A DNA stretch of 64,000 bases from Haliea alexandrii (GTDB taxonomy: Bacteria; Pseudomonadota; Gammaproteobacteria; Pseudomonadales; Halieaceae): the NCBI RefSeq assembly GCF_003719295.1, contig NZ_RFLW01000001.1, positions 620,001 through 684,000 of the forward strand. The letters are read 5' to 3'. The position numbers and the translations under genes were made by a program. Under the pieces are notes generated by a model, which made no database searches, was not told where the DNA came from, and saw nothing but the letters and a program-made list of their open reading frames with translations. Below are positions 1-8,751 of this stretch, one piece after another (positions within the stretch are counted from its first letter, which is position 1; every line of letters begins with the position of its first letter).

Positions 1-1
1 C

Positions 2-385
2 CCGGCACTCGCTGCCCGCGTGTTTGTGCAGCCCATCGCCGATTACATGGATGCCGAAACGGCCGGCATTCACTATGTCAAGATACTGTCACAAATGACC
101 GTGCAGAACACGGCATTGATCTATGGTCTCAAGAAAGCACCAGTCACCTTGACCATGGACCCGAGGCACCGTCGTATTGCCGCGGAGGCGCTTTCCCATC
201 TGGGAAAAACGGAAGCGAACCGCCGCACTTTTCTATCCGTGGGCATGGTGTTTCACTCGCTGGCGGATATCTATCGCCTGAAGGATATCGCTGATAAGCC
301 GGATGAGTTGTCTGATCGGCGCCGGATGGTCGAACAGGTTGTCTGTGCCCTGCAGGCTTACTACGCAGCCCCCGCCTGGCATTAG
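2..385 (+). CDS. TetR-family regulator, C-terminal part (5' end outside window)
   Basis: Open frame running in from the window edge and ending in TAG at 383-385. The visible 127 residues are all-helical in character, with no DNA-binding helix-turn-helix, as expected for the ligand-binding/dimerisation half of a TetR repressor; the HTH would lie upstream of the window. The assignment rests on general composition, on its position at the head of a catabolic unit and on the perfect inverted repeat 57 bases after its stop, which is a plausible operator. An internal GTG at 20 could start a short frame, but the reading frame stays open to base 2, so I treat the gene as truncated by the window. The ligand cannot be inferred directly; an alcohol, sulfate ester or steroid-like compound would suit the neighbours. 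Confidence 0.6.
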   Translation, partial: PALAARVFVQPIADYMDAETAGIHYVKILSQMTVQNTALIYGLKKAPVTLTMDPRHRRIAAEALSHLGKTEANRRTFLSVGMVFHSLADIYRLKDIADKPDELSDRRRMVEQVVCALQAYYAAPAWH

Positions 386-441
386 GTGGGGGTGATGCAG
401 TGCCCGGTCGGCGGTTCAATAATCCACGATACCGTTGCGCC

Positions 442-465
442 ATATTAATGCGTCTGCATTAATAT
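442..465. promoter_or_regulatory. Perfect inverted repeat, probable TetR operator
   Basis: Two 10-base arms, ATATTAATGC and GCATTAATAT, are exact reverse complements separated by GTCT. The site lies between the TetR stop (385) and the alcohol dehydrogenase start (527). Size and symmetry suit a TetR dimer. A weak sigma-70-like pair, TTGCGC at 435-440 and TTAATA at 459-464 (18-base spacer), would place the repeat between and over the promoter boxes, so a bound repressor would block the downstream four-gene unit. The repeat is seen directly; the binding protein is inferred. Confidence 0.65.
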
Positions 466-526
466 TTGCATGGCGGGGCGGTTGGGCGATATTGTTTTCC
501 CACTGTGACCAATCGGGTGAGCCGCC

Positions 527-1552
527 ATGACAACCATTCCACTGGCACGCATACATGCCCCCAATGACGTCAGGCTCGATACCGTCGAGATGCCGCGAGC
601 GGGGCCGGACGATGTCCTGATCCGCGTGGAGCGCTGCGGTATCTGCGGCTCCGACATCACTTATGCAAAGTTGGGTGGCATTCCGGGCACGGTCAGCCCG
701 TTTGCGCTGGGTCACGAATTTGCCGGGGAGATCGTTGAGACCGGGGCGAATGTGGCGCACCTGGCGGTGGGTGACCGGGTGGTGGTCAACCCTGAGGCCG
801 CGGCAAACCGTATCGGCAGCTCCGGTTTGCGGGGCGCCTTCTCGCCCTATATCGTGTTCGAAAATGCCGCCGCCGATCCACAGGGCATTCTGCCCCTGCC
901 CGCAGGTCTCGACTACGACCTCGGGGCGCTGGTGGAGCCATTGTCAGTTGGCATGCATGGCGCCAATCAGGGCAAGGTGACGCGTGGCGACAAGGTCGTG
1001 ATCTTCGGCGCTGGCCCGGTGGGGCTGGCGGCCGGTGTAGCGGCTAAATATTTCGGGGCCGAGAGTGTGGTGATTGCCGACCTCTCCGAGCGCCGCCTGG
1101 CGGTGGCGCGCGAGTTGGGGCTGCAGACTTTCAGTGCGGGCAGCGAGTCTCTGACTGCGTTTCTGCGCCGGACGCATGGCACGGTGACCAACGACCCCCT
1201 GCTCGGCGAACAACCGGCCACCGATGTGTTTATCGAAGCAACGGGGGTTGGCGCGGTCTTCACGGAACTTTGCGAGAGCGCGCGCAAAGGCGCCCGTATC
1301 GTCGTGGTGGGTGTGCATTTCCAGCCTGTTGAACTCAACATGATCAATCTGTTGATGAAGGAGCTGGTGATCACGGCGGCCACGCAATATCCCGTGGAAT
1401 TCCCCGATGTGCTGGACATGCTCCAGTCGGGCGCCGTGGATGTGCGCCCGATGATCAGCCATCACTTTCCCCTGTCGCAGTTTGTCAGCGCCTTTTCCCA
1501 GGCGCAGAAACCGGGTGAAGCGGTCAAGGTCATTGTGGACTGCCAGGCATAA
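527..1552 (+). CDS. Zinc-dependent medium-chain alcohol dehydrogenase
   Basis: 341 residues, the usual length for a GroES-fold MDR dehydrogenase that oxidises an alcohol with NAD(P)+. The catalytic zinc site is visible as CGICGSD at 37-43 and GHE at 62-64. The Rossmann loop GAGPVG is at 161-166, and Asp185 after the second strand favours NAD+ over NADP+. The four-cysteine structural-zinc lobe usual near residues 90-110 is absent; that stretch reads NPEAAANRIGSSG. It resembles threonine/butanediol/sorbitol dehydrogenases, but the substrate cannot be read from sequence. First gene of the TetR-flanked unit, followed after 37 bases by the metallo-hydrolase, which suggests it oxidises an alcohol released or handled by that pathway. 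ATG chosen because it directly precedes the conserved N-terminal strand. Confidence 0.88.
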   Translation: MTTIPLARIHAPNDVRLDTVEMPRAGPDDVLIRVERCGICGSDITYAKLGGIPGTVSPFALGHEFAGEIVETGANVAHLAVGDRVVVNPEAAANRIGSSGLRGAFSPYIVFENAAADPQGILPLPAGLDYDLGALVEPLSVGMHGANQGKVTRGDKVVIFGAGPVGLAAGVAAKYFGAESVVIADLSERRLAVARELGLQTFSAGSESLTAFLRRTHGTVTNDPLLGEQPATDVFIEATGVGAVFTELCESARKGARIVVVGVHFQPVELNMINLLMKELVITAATQYPVEFPDVLDMLQSGAVDVRPMISHHFPLSQFVSAFSQAQKPGEAVKVIVDCQA

Positions 1553-1589
1553 TGACAAGCAGGGTTAGCTGCCCGACGAGGTTACCAGC

Positions 1590-2888
1590 ATGCGTACACC
1601 CATCTACAAAACACGCCGCGTAGCGCCTGCCGCGGCAGAGTTCGACCAGAACCACCGGCGGGTCAACGACTTTATCGTCATGTCCGAAGGGGCGTCGAAC
1701 GTTTACCTGATTGAAACCCCCGACGGTGCCATTCTGATCAACAGCGGCATGGGCTTCGAAGCGCCCGTACACCTGCACAACCTGCAGTCGCTATCGAACT
1801 TCACCGATGTGAAATACCTGATAACAACCCAGGGCCACGTGGACCATGTGGGGGGCGTGCAGTTCTTTCGCGACCGCCATCCCGGATTGAAATACATTGC
1901 GCACGCGGGCAACGAGGAGCACCAGCAGTACGACCAGCGCCTGGGTGCCTTCCGCAATGCGCGCTCTGCGTTCCGCTTCCAGGACGACTTCATGGGCGTG
2001 TTCCAACGCTATGCGCAGGCCGGCTACACCGATATCAACGCCCAGGATCGCCCCACGCCGGATCTGGTTTTCGAGAGCCGCCACGCCTTCTCCCTCGGCG
2101 GCCTGGAGGTCGAGTTGATAGCGGCGAAAGGTGCGGAGACCAACGATTCCCTTGTGGTATGGCTCCCCCAGCACGGTATCGTGTTGACCGGCAACCTGTT
2201 CGGCTGCCCATTCGGTCATTTTCCCAACCTGGTGACTATCCGCGGCGATCGCTACCGGGATGCACTGACCTGCGCTGCGGCCGCACAGACTGTTCTCGAC
2301 CTCAATGCCAGTTTGCTGCTCTACGGCCACCACGAACCCGTTGTGGGCGCGAAGGTCATTCGCGAGGAGATCGAGGCCTACCGAAACGCGTTGCTCTACG
2401 TGCACGACCAGGTTGTTGCAGGCATGAACGCGGGCAAGGACCTGCACACGCTGCAAGCGGAAATCGAACTGCCCGCTGCCTACGAGGTAGGGCAGGGCTA
2501 TGGCACAGTGTGCTGGAGTGTGCGCGCCATCTGGGAAAACTATGCGGGCTGGTTCAAGCATGAATCCACCACCGAGCTGTACGCCGTGCCGCAGCAACGT
2601 ATCCACAATGATCTGGTGGAGCTGGCCGGAGCGGACGCCCTGTTGCAGCGCGCCCGCGACAAGCATGCACAGGGTGAACCCGAGGCCGCACTGCACCTTC
2701 TCGATATCCTGCTCAACCATGACGCAGCCAATGACGATGCGCGCACACTGGCGGTAGCGGTGCATGAGGGCTTGTTGGCAGATGCCAGGCAGTTTGCCCA
2801 CACCGGGAACTTCTGGCTCGAGGGCTGGCTGGAAAACCGGATCAAGAGCCTCAAGGGCACCGACACACCCGCGCTGCAATTCAAGTAG
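1590..2888 (+). CDS. Alkylsulfatase-like metallo-beta-lactamase-fold hydrolase
   Basis: 432 residues: an MBL domain (about 20-260) followed by the helical alkylsulfatase dimerisation region (about 260-400). Relatives such as SdsA1 cleave primary alkyl sulfates with two zincs. Here the metal motif that is usually THxHxDH reads TTQGHVDH (Gln81, His83, Asp85, His86). Glu183 and His247 (YGHH) fit later ligands, while the position that I recall as a second Glu ligand in SdsA1 reads Asn202 in TGNLFG. No signal peptide is evident, so it is probably cytoplasmic, unlike secreted SdsA1. The SCP2-like C-terminal domain of long alkylsulfatases appears missing. It sits between the alcohol dehydrogenase and a sulfotransferase, so a sulfate-ester substrate is attractive, but another hydrolysis is possible given the altered ligands. 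Confidence 0.78.
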   Translation: MRTPIYKTRRVAPAAAEFDQNHRRVNDFIVMSEGASNVYLIETPDGAILINSGMGFEAPVHLHNLQSLSNFTDVKYLITTQGHVDHVGGVQFFRDRHPGLKYIAHAGNEEHQQYDQRLGAFRNARSAFRFQDDFMGVFQRYAQAGYTDINAQDRPTPDLVFESRHAFSLGGLEVELIAAKGAETNDSLVVWLPQHGIVLTGNLFGCPFGHFPNLVTIRGDRYRDALTCAAAAQTVLDLNASLLLYGHHEPVVGAKVIREEIEAYRNALLYVHDQVVAGMNAGKDLHTLQAEIELPAAYEVGQGYGTVCWSVRAIWENYAGWFKHESTTELYAVPQQRIHNDLVELAGADALLQRARDKHAQGEPEAALHLLDILLNHDAANDDARTLAVAVHEGLLADARQFAHTGNFWLEGWLENRIKSLKGTDTPALQFK

Positions 2889-2915
2889 ACCGCACATCAT
2901 TCGCACAAGGAGTCG

Positions 2916-4181
2916 ATGCAATTGGCTGATATCTATATTGACGACCTCGCGCACCCGGTACTTACCGACGCGCAGCGTGCAGCGCACGAATACACGTGCT
3001 CCCTGCAGGTGGACCTCGACCCGGCCGCCATCATGGCGGAAGCCGAGGCCACGACCGGCTTGCAGGATTGGGGCGCGATGGACTTCCTCGAACGCCTGGA
3101 ACTGCTCTGCGACGAATGGCGTGCCGATGACGGCCTGACCCCTATTGGCCGTATGAGCCTGCGCGGCAAACTGCTGCAGCATGCAACGAGCCGCCTGTTA
3201 ATTCACGATATGTTCAAGCGGCATCCGGAAATCCACGACATCCAGATCAAAGAGCCGATTATCGTCGCCGGCCTGCCGCGCTCAGGGACGACACACCTGC
3301 TCAACTTGATGGCGGCCGATCCGCGCCTGCGGGCCCTGCCGCTGTGGGAGTCCTATGAGCCGGTGCCGCTGCCCAGTGAAGCCGACAACGGCGCCGCTGT
3401 CGACCCGCGTTACCAGCGCTGTGAAGAGGCCTGGCAGAACATGCAGCTGATGACGCCTCACCTGGCCGCCATGCACCCGATGAACCCCGATCATATCCAC
3501 GAAGAACTGGAGCTGATGGGGCCAAATTTCGCGTCTTACAATTATGAGTGGCTGAGTTTTTCCCCGCGCTGGCGCGACCACTACTATCGGGAAGATCAGA
3601 CGCCGCACTACGCGTACATGCGCGATGTGCTGAAGCTGCTCACCTGGCAGCAACGCGATACCGCACGGCCGACACGCTGGGTGCTGAAATGCCCGCAGCA
3701 TCTGGAGCAACTGCCGGTACTGCGCAAGATCTTCCCGGATGCCACCGTGGCGGTGACCCACCGTGATCCGGTGGACGTGATTCAATCCTCGGTCACCATG
3801 CTGGCCTACGGACAGCGCATGAGCCGCAAAACGGTCATGACCACGGCGTTGCTGGATTACTGGAGCGACCGGGTGGAGCATCTGCTGCGCGCCTGTATGC
3901 GCGACCGCGCTGCCTATCCCCCGGCGCAGTCCATCGACGTGCCGTTTCGCCAGCTCATCCGCGATGACGTGGGCATGGTCGAGCGCATCTATCACAAAGC
4001 CGGGCTGGCAATGACCGATACCGCGCGCACCGCCCTCGCTGCCTTCGCCACGGAGCACCAGTCCGACTACGGCCGCGTGCGGTACGACCTCAAGGGCCAG
4101 TTCGGTATCAGCCCCGATGAGCTGCGAGAGCGGTTTGATTTTTACTTTGATGCCTTTCCCTTTTTGCGCAAGGAAGACTGA
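2916..4181 (+). CDS. PAPS-dependent sulfotransferase family protein
   Basis: 421 residues of the Sulfotransfer_3 type. The 5'-phosphosulfate loop is GLPRSGTTH at 119-127, after a strand (IIVA). The 3'-phosphate motif appears as HRDPVDVIQSS about 150 residues later. An N-terminal 110-residue helical extension is typical of this bacterial subgroup. The family moves sulfuryl groups from PAPS to hydroxyls of small molecules, lipids or steroids; the acceptor is unknown. AAGGAG lies 7 bases before the ATG. Only 4 bases separate its TGA from the next start, so the two are likely translated together. Found beside a sulfatase-like hydrolase, an unusual juxtaposition of opposite chemistries. Confidence 0.88.
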   Translation: MQLADIYIDDLAHPVLTDAQRAAHEYTCSLQVDLDPAAIMAEAEATTGLQDWGAMDFLERLELLCDEWRADDGLTPIGRMSLRGKLLQHATSRLLIHDMFKRHPEIHDIQIKEPIIVAGLPRSGTTHLLNLMAADPRLRALPLWESYEPVPLPSEADNGAAVDPRYQRCEEAWQNMQLMTPHLAAMHPMNPDHIHEELELMGPNFASYNYEWLSFSPRWRDHYYREDQTPHYAYMRDVLKLLTWQQRDTARPTRWVLKCPQHLEQLPVLRKIFPDATVAVTHRDPVDVIQSSVTMLAYGQRMSRKTVMTTALLDYWSDRVEHLLRACMRDRAAYPPAQSIDVPFRQLIRDDVGMVERIYHKAGLAMTDTARTALAAFATEHQSDYGRVRYDLKGQFGISPDELRERFDFYFDAFPFLRKED

Positions 4182-4185
4182 GCCG

Positions 4186-4938
4186 ATGCAAAATTCAGTG
4201 ACTTACAACTACGCGGGCGCCCGCGTGCTCGTGACCGGCGGCACCAGCGGTATCGGCTACGGTATCGCCAGCGCGTTTGCAGAAGCCGGTGCCACGGTAA
4301 TGATTACCGGAACCCGGTCAGGCCCACAGGACTACAAGGACACGGACCTGGCTGCCTTCGAGTACCGGCAATTGCGGCTCCAGGACACCGACGCGATACT
4401 GGCACTGGCGGCAAGCCTCGACGGGCTGGATATTCTGGTCAATAACGCCGGCGCCAGTATGCCCGCAGGCGATGAATGGACGCATGAAGGCTTCGAGGAG
4501 TCGGTGCGCGTCAACCTGCTGTCTGCCTTTCACATGGCGCGGGCCTGTCTCGATCACCTGAGCAACAGCACCCTGAGTGGCGGTGCCAGTGTTATCGGCA
4601 TTGCCTCGCTGACCTCGTTCTTTGCCAATGAAATGACCCCGGGCTACGGGGCGGCGAAGGCCGGTATCGCCCAAATGGCGAAGTCCATGGGCCTGACCTG
4701 GGCGCGCCATGGCATTCGCGCCAACGCCATCGCGGCCGGGCTTACCGACACGCGCATGACCGGCTTCATGAAGGATATTCCCGAGATGAACCAGCCGATC
4801 ATTGACCGCACGCCCTTGCAGCGCTGGGGCCAGCCGGCGGACATCGCCGGGGCTGCGTTGTATCTGTGCAGCGAGCAGGCAAGCTTCGTCACCGGGCAGA
4901 CCCTGATTGTCGACGGCGGTTACACTCTCGGGGTGTAA
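4186..4938 (+). CDS. Short-chain dehydrogenase/reductase (SDR)
   Basis: 250 residues, a classical SDR. The cofactor loop TGGTSGIG is near residue 17, NNAGAS near 86, and the YxxxK active-site pair is in YGAAKAG after the catalytic Ser (IASLTS). The C-terminal VDGGYTLGV matches FabG/alcohol-oxidising relatives. ATG 4186 was chosen over the in-frame upstream candidate at 4117 because AGGAAG precedes it by 9 bases and the upstream extension overlaps the sulfotransferase. Last gene of the unit; probably a second oxidation or reduction of the hydroxylated or ketonic substrate. Substrate unknown. Confidence 0.88.
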   Translation: MQNSVTYNYAGARVLVTGGTSGIGYGIASAFAEAGATVMITGTRSGPQDYKDTDLAAFEYRQLRLQDTDAILALAASLDGLDILVNNAGASMPAGDEWTHEGFEESVRVNLLSAFHMARACLDHLSNSTLSGGASVIGIASLTSFFANEMTPGYGAAKAGIAQMAKSMGLTWARHGIRANAIAAGLTDTRMTGFMKDIPEMNQPIIDRTPLQRWGQPADIAGAALYLCSEQASFVTGQTLIVDGGYTLGV

Positions 4939-5002
4939 TCGCCCTTGTGGCTCGCTGAGCTTCGGCTGGCCGCGGTAGCCGCTGGGTGACGGGTTCAGTC
5001 TG

Positions 5003-6364
5003 CTACGCCACGCCGTAATGCGCCGCGGTTTCGTCCAGTGCCTGCAGCAGCTTCGCCACCAATGTGTCGATCTCTTCCCTGCTGCTGACCAGAGGCGGCG
5101 CCATGATCATGGCGTCACCGGTCTGGCGCACCATCAGCCCGTTGCTGTTGGCGCGGTCGCGACAGTGCACCGCGGCCTGGCTGTCGGGAGCCAGGCGAGC
5201 CCGGGTGTTTTTGTCGCGCACCAGCTCCACAGCAGCAAACATGCCCTTTCCGCGTACCTCGCCGACAATGGGGTGGTCTTGCAGGGCTTGCAGCTGGCTC
5301 TGGAAGTGGGGAGCGATCTGTTCTGCGGCAGTGTGGATGATGTTGGTCTCGCGCAACGTACGCAGGGTGGCGAGGCCTGCGGCACAGGAGGCCGGGTGCC
5401 CGGAGTAAGTGAGTCCGTGGGTGAATTCGCCGCCATGGGCCAGCAGTACATCCGCGACCTGGTCGCTGATCATCACGCCGCCAAGGGGAATGTAGCCATT
5501 GGTGATGGCCTTGGCGAAGGTCATCAACTGCGGGCGAATGCCATAGGTATCACTGCCAAACCACTGCCCGGTGCGACCAAAGCCGCAGATGACTTCGTCG
5601 GCAATGAGCAGAATGTCGCGGTCGTCGCAGATCCGCTGGATCTCGGGCCAGTAGGTGTCCGGGGGGACGATCACACCGCCGGCACCCTGTATCGGTTCGG
5701 CGATGAAGGCGGCGACGTTGTCCTCGCCGAGCTCGTCAATCTTGGCTTCCAGCTCTCGGGCCACCTGGATGCCGAATGCGTCCGGCGACAGGTCACCCCC
5801 CTCGGCGAACCAGTGGGGCTGGTTGATGTGGTGCACGTAATTCAGGCCCCACACCTGCTGGTGCATGGGGCTCATGCCGCCCAGGGAGCCGGCGGCAATA
5901 GTGGAGCCGTGGTAGGCGTTTCTGCGACTGATAAAATGCTTTTTGTCGGGTTTGCCCAGCAGGTCGTAGTAGCGGTGCACCAGGCGAATATTGGTATCGT
6001 TGGCTTCCGAGCCCGAATTGGTGAAGAAGACGTGGTTGAAGCGCTCGGGCGTGATCTCGACCAGCGCCTTGGCCAGCTCGACCGCGGGCTGATTGGAACA
6101 GCGGAAAAAGTTGTTGTAGAAGGGCAGCTCCTGTAACTGCCTGTAAATGGCCTCGACGATCTGGTGCTGGCTGTAGCCAAGGTTGCAGCACCAGAGGCCG
6201 GACATGCCGTCGAGCAGCTTGTTGCCGTCGGTATCGTAGATATAAATGTGCTCTGCGCGGTTCACAATCCGGCCGCCGCTGGCCGCGTAGTCACGCAGAT
6301 CAGTAAACGGATGGAAGTGGTGTGAGCGGTCGAGTTCTTTGAGATTGATAGCGTCGTTGTGCAT
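5003..6364 (-). CDS. Class III aminotransferase, putrescine:pyruvate (SpuC)-like
   Basis: 453 residues, fold-type I PLP enzyme. PLP lysine is Lys285 in TFAKAITNGY, with Asp256 in LIADEV binding the pyridine nitrogen and the SGSEAND phosphate-binding loop at 117-123. NLGYSQ and the ELPFYNNFF stretch match polyamine/omega-amino transaminases such as SpuC, which move the terminal amine of putrescine to pyruvate. Divergently transcribed from a gamma-glutamylamine-synthetase-like gene, which supports a polyamine role. Beta-alanine or another omega-amine is an alternative. It converges with the SDR gene, 64 bases between stops. Confidence 0.85.
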   Translation of the reverse strand: MHNDAINLKELDRSHHFHPFTDLRDYAASGGRIVNRAEHIYIYDTDGNKLLDGMSGLWCCNLGYSQHQIVEAIYRQLQELPFYNNFFRCSNQPAVELAKALVEITPERFNHVFFTNSGSEANDTNIRLVHRYYDLLGKPDKKHFISRRNAYHGSTIAAGSLGGMSPMHQQVWGLNYVHHINQPHWFAEGGDLSPDAFGIQVARELEAKIDELGEDNVAAFIAEPIQGAGGVIVPPDTYWPEIQRICDDRDILLIADEVICGFGRTGQWFGSDTYGIRPQLMTFAKAITNGYIPLGGVMISDQVADVLLAHGGEFTHGLTYSGHPASCAAGLATLRTLRETNIIHTAAEQIAPHFQSQLQALQDHPIVGEVRGKGMFAAVELVRDKNTRARLAPDSQAAVHCRDRANSNGLMVRQTGDAMIMAPPLVSSREEIDTLVAKLLQALDETAAHYGVA

Positions 6365-6571
6365 GCCAGCGGTCCTGTGTTTCTGCGTGGGCCCGATATA
6401 GCCGCGCAGGTGCAGAGCGTAGTTTAATGTACAGTAGGCTCAGTGTGGCACAGGGCCACAGCGAATCCACTACCGCCATCAGGTGTTTTTGTCCGGGGCG
6501 ATCCGCGCCCGCGCCCCGCAGGGCGCTGTAGGCGGATTGCCCGGCGAGAAGCACACAGGAAGCCAGACACA
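6365..6571. promoter_or_regulatory. Divergent control region for the polyamine pair
   Basis: 207 bases between the transaminase start and the ligase start must hold both promoters. I see no convincing pair of boxes and no long palindrome. The base composition of 6480-6570 is very GC-rich and the frame there is open upstream of the ligase, but CAGGAAG at 6556-6562 points to translation starting at 6572. Confidence 0.4.
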
Positions 6572-7921
6572 ATGGAGAATGCGCAGCAGCACTTGCAGGA
6601 CTTTCTGCAGGGCAACCCGGATATCGAGGTGTTCGAAGTCATGCTGCCGGATATCGGCGGTGGCCTGCGTGGCAAATGGGTAAACCGCGACAAGATCCAC
6701 AAAGTGGTAGCCGGTGAGTTAAAGCTGCCGGCGAGCTCGGTGGCCTTTGACGCCTGGGGGCGCGATATCGAGGCCTGGATAGCCACCGGTGGTGACGGTG
6801 ACGGCTATTGTGAAGCGGACGTGAGCACGCTGGCACGTGTGCCATGGATGCCCCGCGCCACCGGCCAGGTGATGCTGTCCATGCGCGAGGCGGATGGCAG
6901 CCCTGGTGCGCTCGACCCGCGCTTTCTCCTGCGCAACATCCTGCAGCGCTTTGCCGAGCGGGGCCTTACCCCGGTGCTGGCAACGGAAATGGAATTCTAT
7001 TTGCTGGGCCCTCACAACGACGCACTGGGACGCCCTCAGCACACGCAGTCAGACCGCGTGGGTGGGCAACTGCATGCCGGGCAAACCTACGGCCTGGATA
7101 CCATGGCGGATATGGCGCCACTGATGCATGACATACGTGATGCCTGCGCCATCCAGCAGCTGCCGGTGGATACCCTGATCAAGGAAGGTGCTCCGTCGCA
7201 GTACGAAATCAACCTGTTGCACTGTCCAGACGCCCTTAGGGCCTGCGACCAGGCGGTCATGTTGCGGCGGCTCATCCGCGGCGTGGCTCGCAATCATTCA
7301 CTGCGCGCCACGTTCATGGCGAAGCCGTTTGGTGACCTCGCAGGGAACGGTATGCACGTGCATTGCAGCGTGCTGGATGACGATGGTAAGAACCTGTTCG
7401 ATGACGGTACGGGCAGCGGTACCCGTCAATTGCGCCAGGCGATAGCGGGTTGTCTGGCCAGCATGGAGGACTGCATGCTGTTGTTTGCGCCGCACCTGAA
7501 TTCCTACCGCCGCTTCCATCGTGGCACGCACGCCCCCGAAGCTCCCTGTTGGGGCTACGAGAACCGCACGGTCTCGGTGCGAGTGCCGGCGGACCAGTCG
7601 CTGGCAACGCGGATCGAGCACCGGCTCGCCGGCGCGGATGCACACCCGCACCTGGTGGTTGCGGCCATTCTGGCGGGCATGCTGCACGGGATTGAGAATC
7701 AGTTAGAGCCACCGCCGCCCGTGGTCGGTAATGCCTACGATCAGGTGGCACGCACGCTGCCGCGGCATTGGCCGGATGCGGTGGAGCGCTTTCGCAACTC
7801 CAGCTTCATTCGCGAACATTTCGGTGCCGAATTTCAGCGTGTGTTCACGCTAATGAAAGAACAGGAAATGCACGAGTTCGACCGTCAGGTGACTCCTCTC
7901 GAATACGACACCTCCTTGTGA
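6572..7921 (+). CDS. Glutamine-synthetase-family ligase, PuuA/gamma-glutamylputrescine synthetase-like
   Basis: 449 residues, the short type I GS fold: N-terminal beta-grasp domain (about 15-100) and a catalytic domain. Visible elements are ATEMEFYL (metal/ATP site), the NGMHVHCS stretch (ammonia/glutamate site) and the NRTVSVRVP region that replaces the NRSA(S/C)IRIP of true GlnA. These PuuA-like enzymes join glutamate to an amine with ATP. No adenylylation loop of GlnA type is obvious. Divergent from the SpuC-like transaminase. The remaining Puu genes (oxidase, aldehyde dehydrogenase, hydrolase) are absent here, so the pair may serve two alternative routes or depend on genes elsewhere. Confidence 0.82.
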   Translation: MENAQQHLQDFLQGNPDIEVFEVMLPDIGGGLRGKWVNRDKIHKVVAGELKLPASSVAFDAWGRDIEAWIATGGDGDGYCEADVSTLARVPWMPRATGQVMLSMREADGSPGALDPRFLLRNILQRFAERGLTPVLATEMEFYLLGPHNDALGRPQHTQSDRVGGQLHAGQTYGLDTMADMAPLMHDIRDACAIQQLPVDTLIKEGAPSQYEINLLHCPDALRACDQAVMLRRLIRGVARNHSLRATFMAKPFGDLAGNGMHVHCSVLDDDGKNLFDDGTGSGTRQLRQAIAGCLASMEDCMLLFAPHLNSYRRFHRGTHAPEAPCWGYENRTVSVRVPADQSLATRIEHRLAGADAHPHLVVAAILAGMLHGIENQLEPPPPVVGNAYDQVARTLPRHWPDAVERFRNSSFIREHFGAEFQRVFTLMKEQEMHEFDRQVTPLEYDTSL

Positions 7922-8028
7922 AAGGTGTAAGTAAGGTAAATACTGATAAAAAACGATTAAAAATCGAATAGATCGACCAATATGCGGCCGGTAGTCTGTG
8001 CGCACCTATCCTCAGTAAGGAGCTGACC

Positions 8029-8739
8029 ATGAAGACACTCAGAACATTCACCCAGGCACTGGCGATGACGGCCGCCCTTGGGGCAATTGCCCCCATTGCC
8101 ACCGCGCTAGAGGCGCCGGTTACGCAAACGGCGATGACTCAGGCGGCTCTGAGCCCGGCCGATGCAGTGTCGATGCTGAAAGCGGGGAATGAACGTTTCG
8201 TGGATGGCGACATGCTGCAGCGCGATCTGTCCGACCAGGTTGAGGCAACGGCGGCGGGCCAGTATCCGCACTCGATCGTGCTGGGCTGCATCGATTCCCG
8301 CGTTCCCCCGGAGCTGGTGTTTGACCAGGGGCTCGGTGATATTTTCAGCCCGCGCATCGCCGGCAACGTGGTAACGCCTGAACTGTTGGGCAGCATGGAG
8401 TTCGCCGCTGCCGTCGCAGGTTCCAAGGCGATTGTAGTGCTGGGCCATACCGCATGCGGTGCGGTAAAGGGGGCCTGTGACGGCGTGGAAATGGGTAACC
8501 TCACCAGCAACCTGGCACATATTCACGCCGCGGTGGAGGCGGTGCCTACCACCAGTGGCCCGCGCGATTCCAGCAATAGCGAATGGGTGAATGAAGTGGC
8601 AGAAAAGAACGTGTCGTTCACGGTTGCCAAGATCCTGCAGGACAGCCCGGTACTCAAGGGCCTGGTCGATCAGGGCAAGCTGACAGTGGTCGGTGCCATG
8701 TATGATGTATCCACCGGTGAGGTGGACTTCCTCGACTGA
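8029..8739 (+). CDS. Exported beta-class carbonic anhydrase
   Basis: 236 residues. A Sec signal peptide (about 1-27, cleavage near ATALEA) precedes a beta-carbonic anhydrase domain. Zinc ligands are Cys87 (CIDSR, with the Asp89/Arg91 dyad), His140 and Cys143 in GHTACGA. It interconverts CO2 and bicarbonate, here in the periplasm. Preceded by AAGGAG. Upstream 7922-8028 is AT-rich for this genome and is the likely promoter region. A single gene, not obviously linked to its neighbours. Confidence 0.93.
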   Translation: MKTLRTFTQALAMTAALGAIAPIATALEAPVTQTAMTQAALSPADAVSMLKAGNERFVDGDMLQRDLSDQVEATAAGQYPHSIVLGCIDSRVPPELVFDQGLGDIFSPRIAGNVVTPELLGSMEFAAAVAGSKAIVVLGHTACGAVKGACDGVEMGNLTSNLAHIHAAVEAVPTTSGPRDSSNSEWVNEVAEKNVSFTVAKILQDSPVLKGLVDQGKLTVVGAMYDVSTGEVDFLD

Positions 8740-8751
8740 TCCTCTCCTCTA

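Noticed and set aside
1791-3182. 463-codon open frame on the minus strand
   Set aside because: Fully antisense to the metallo-hydrolase and sulfotransferase genes, which have clear motifs and ribosome sites.
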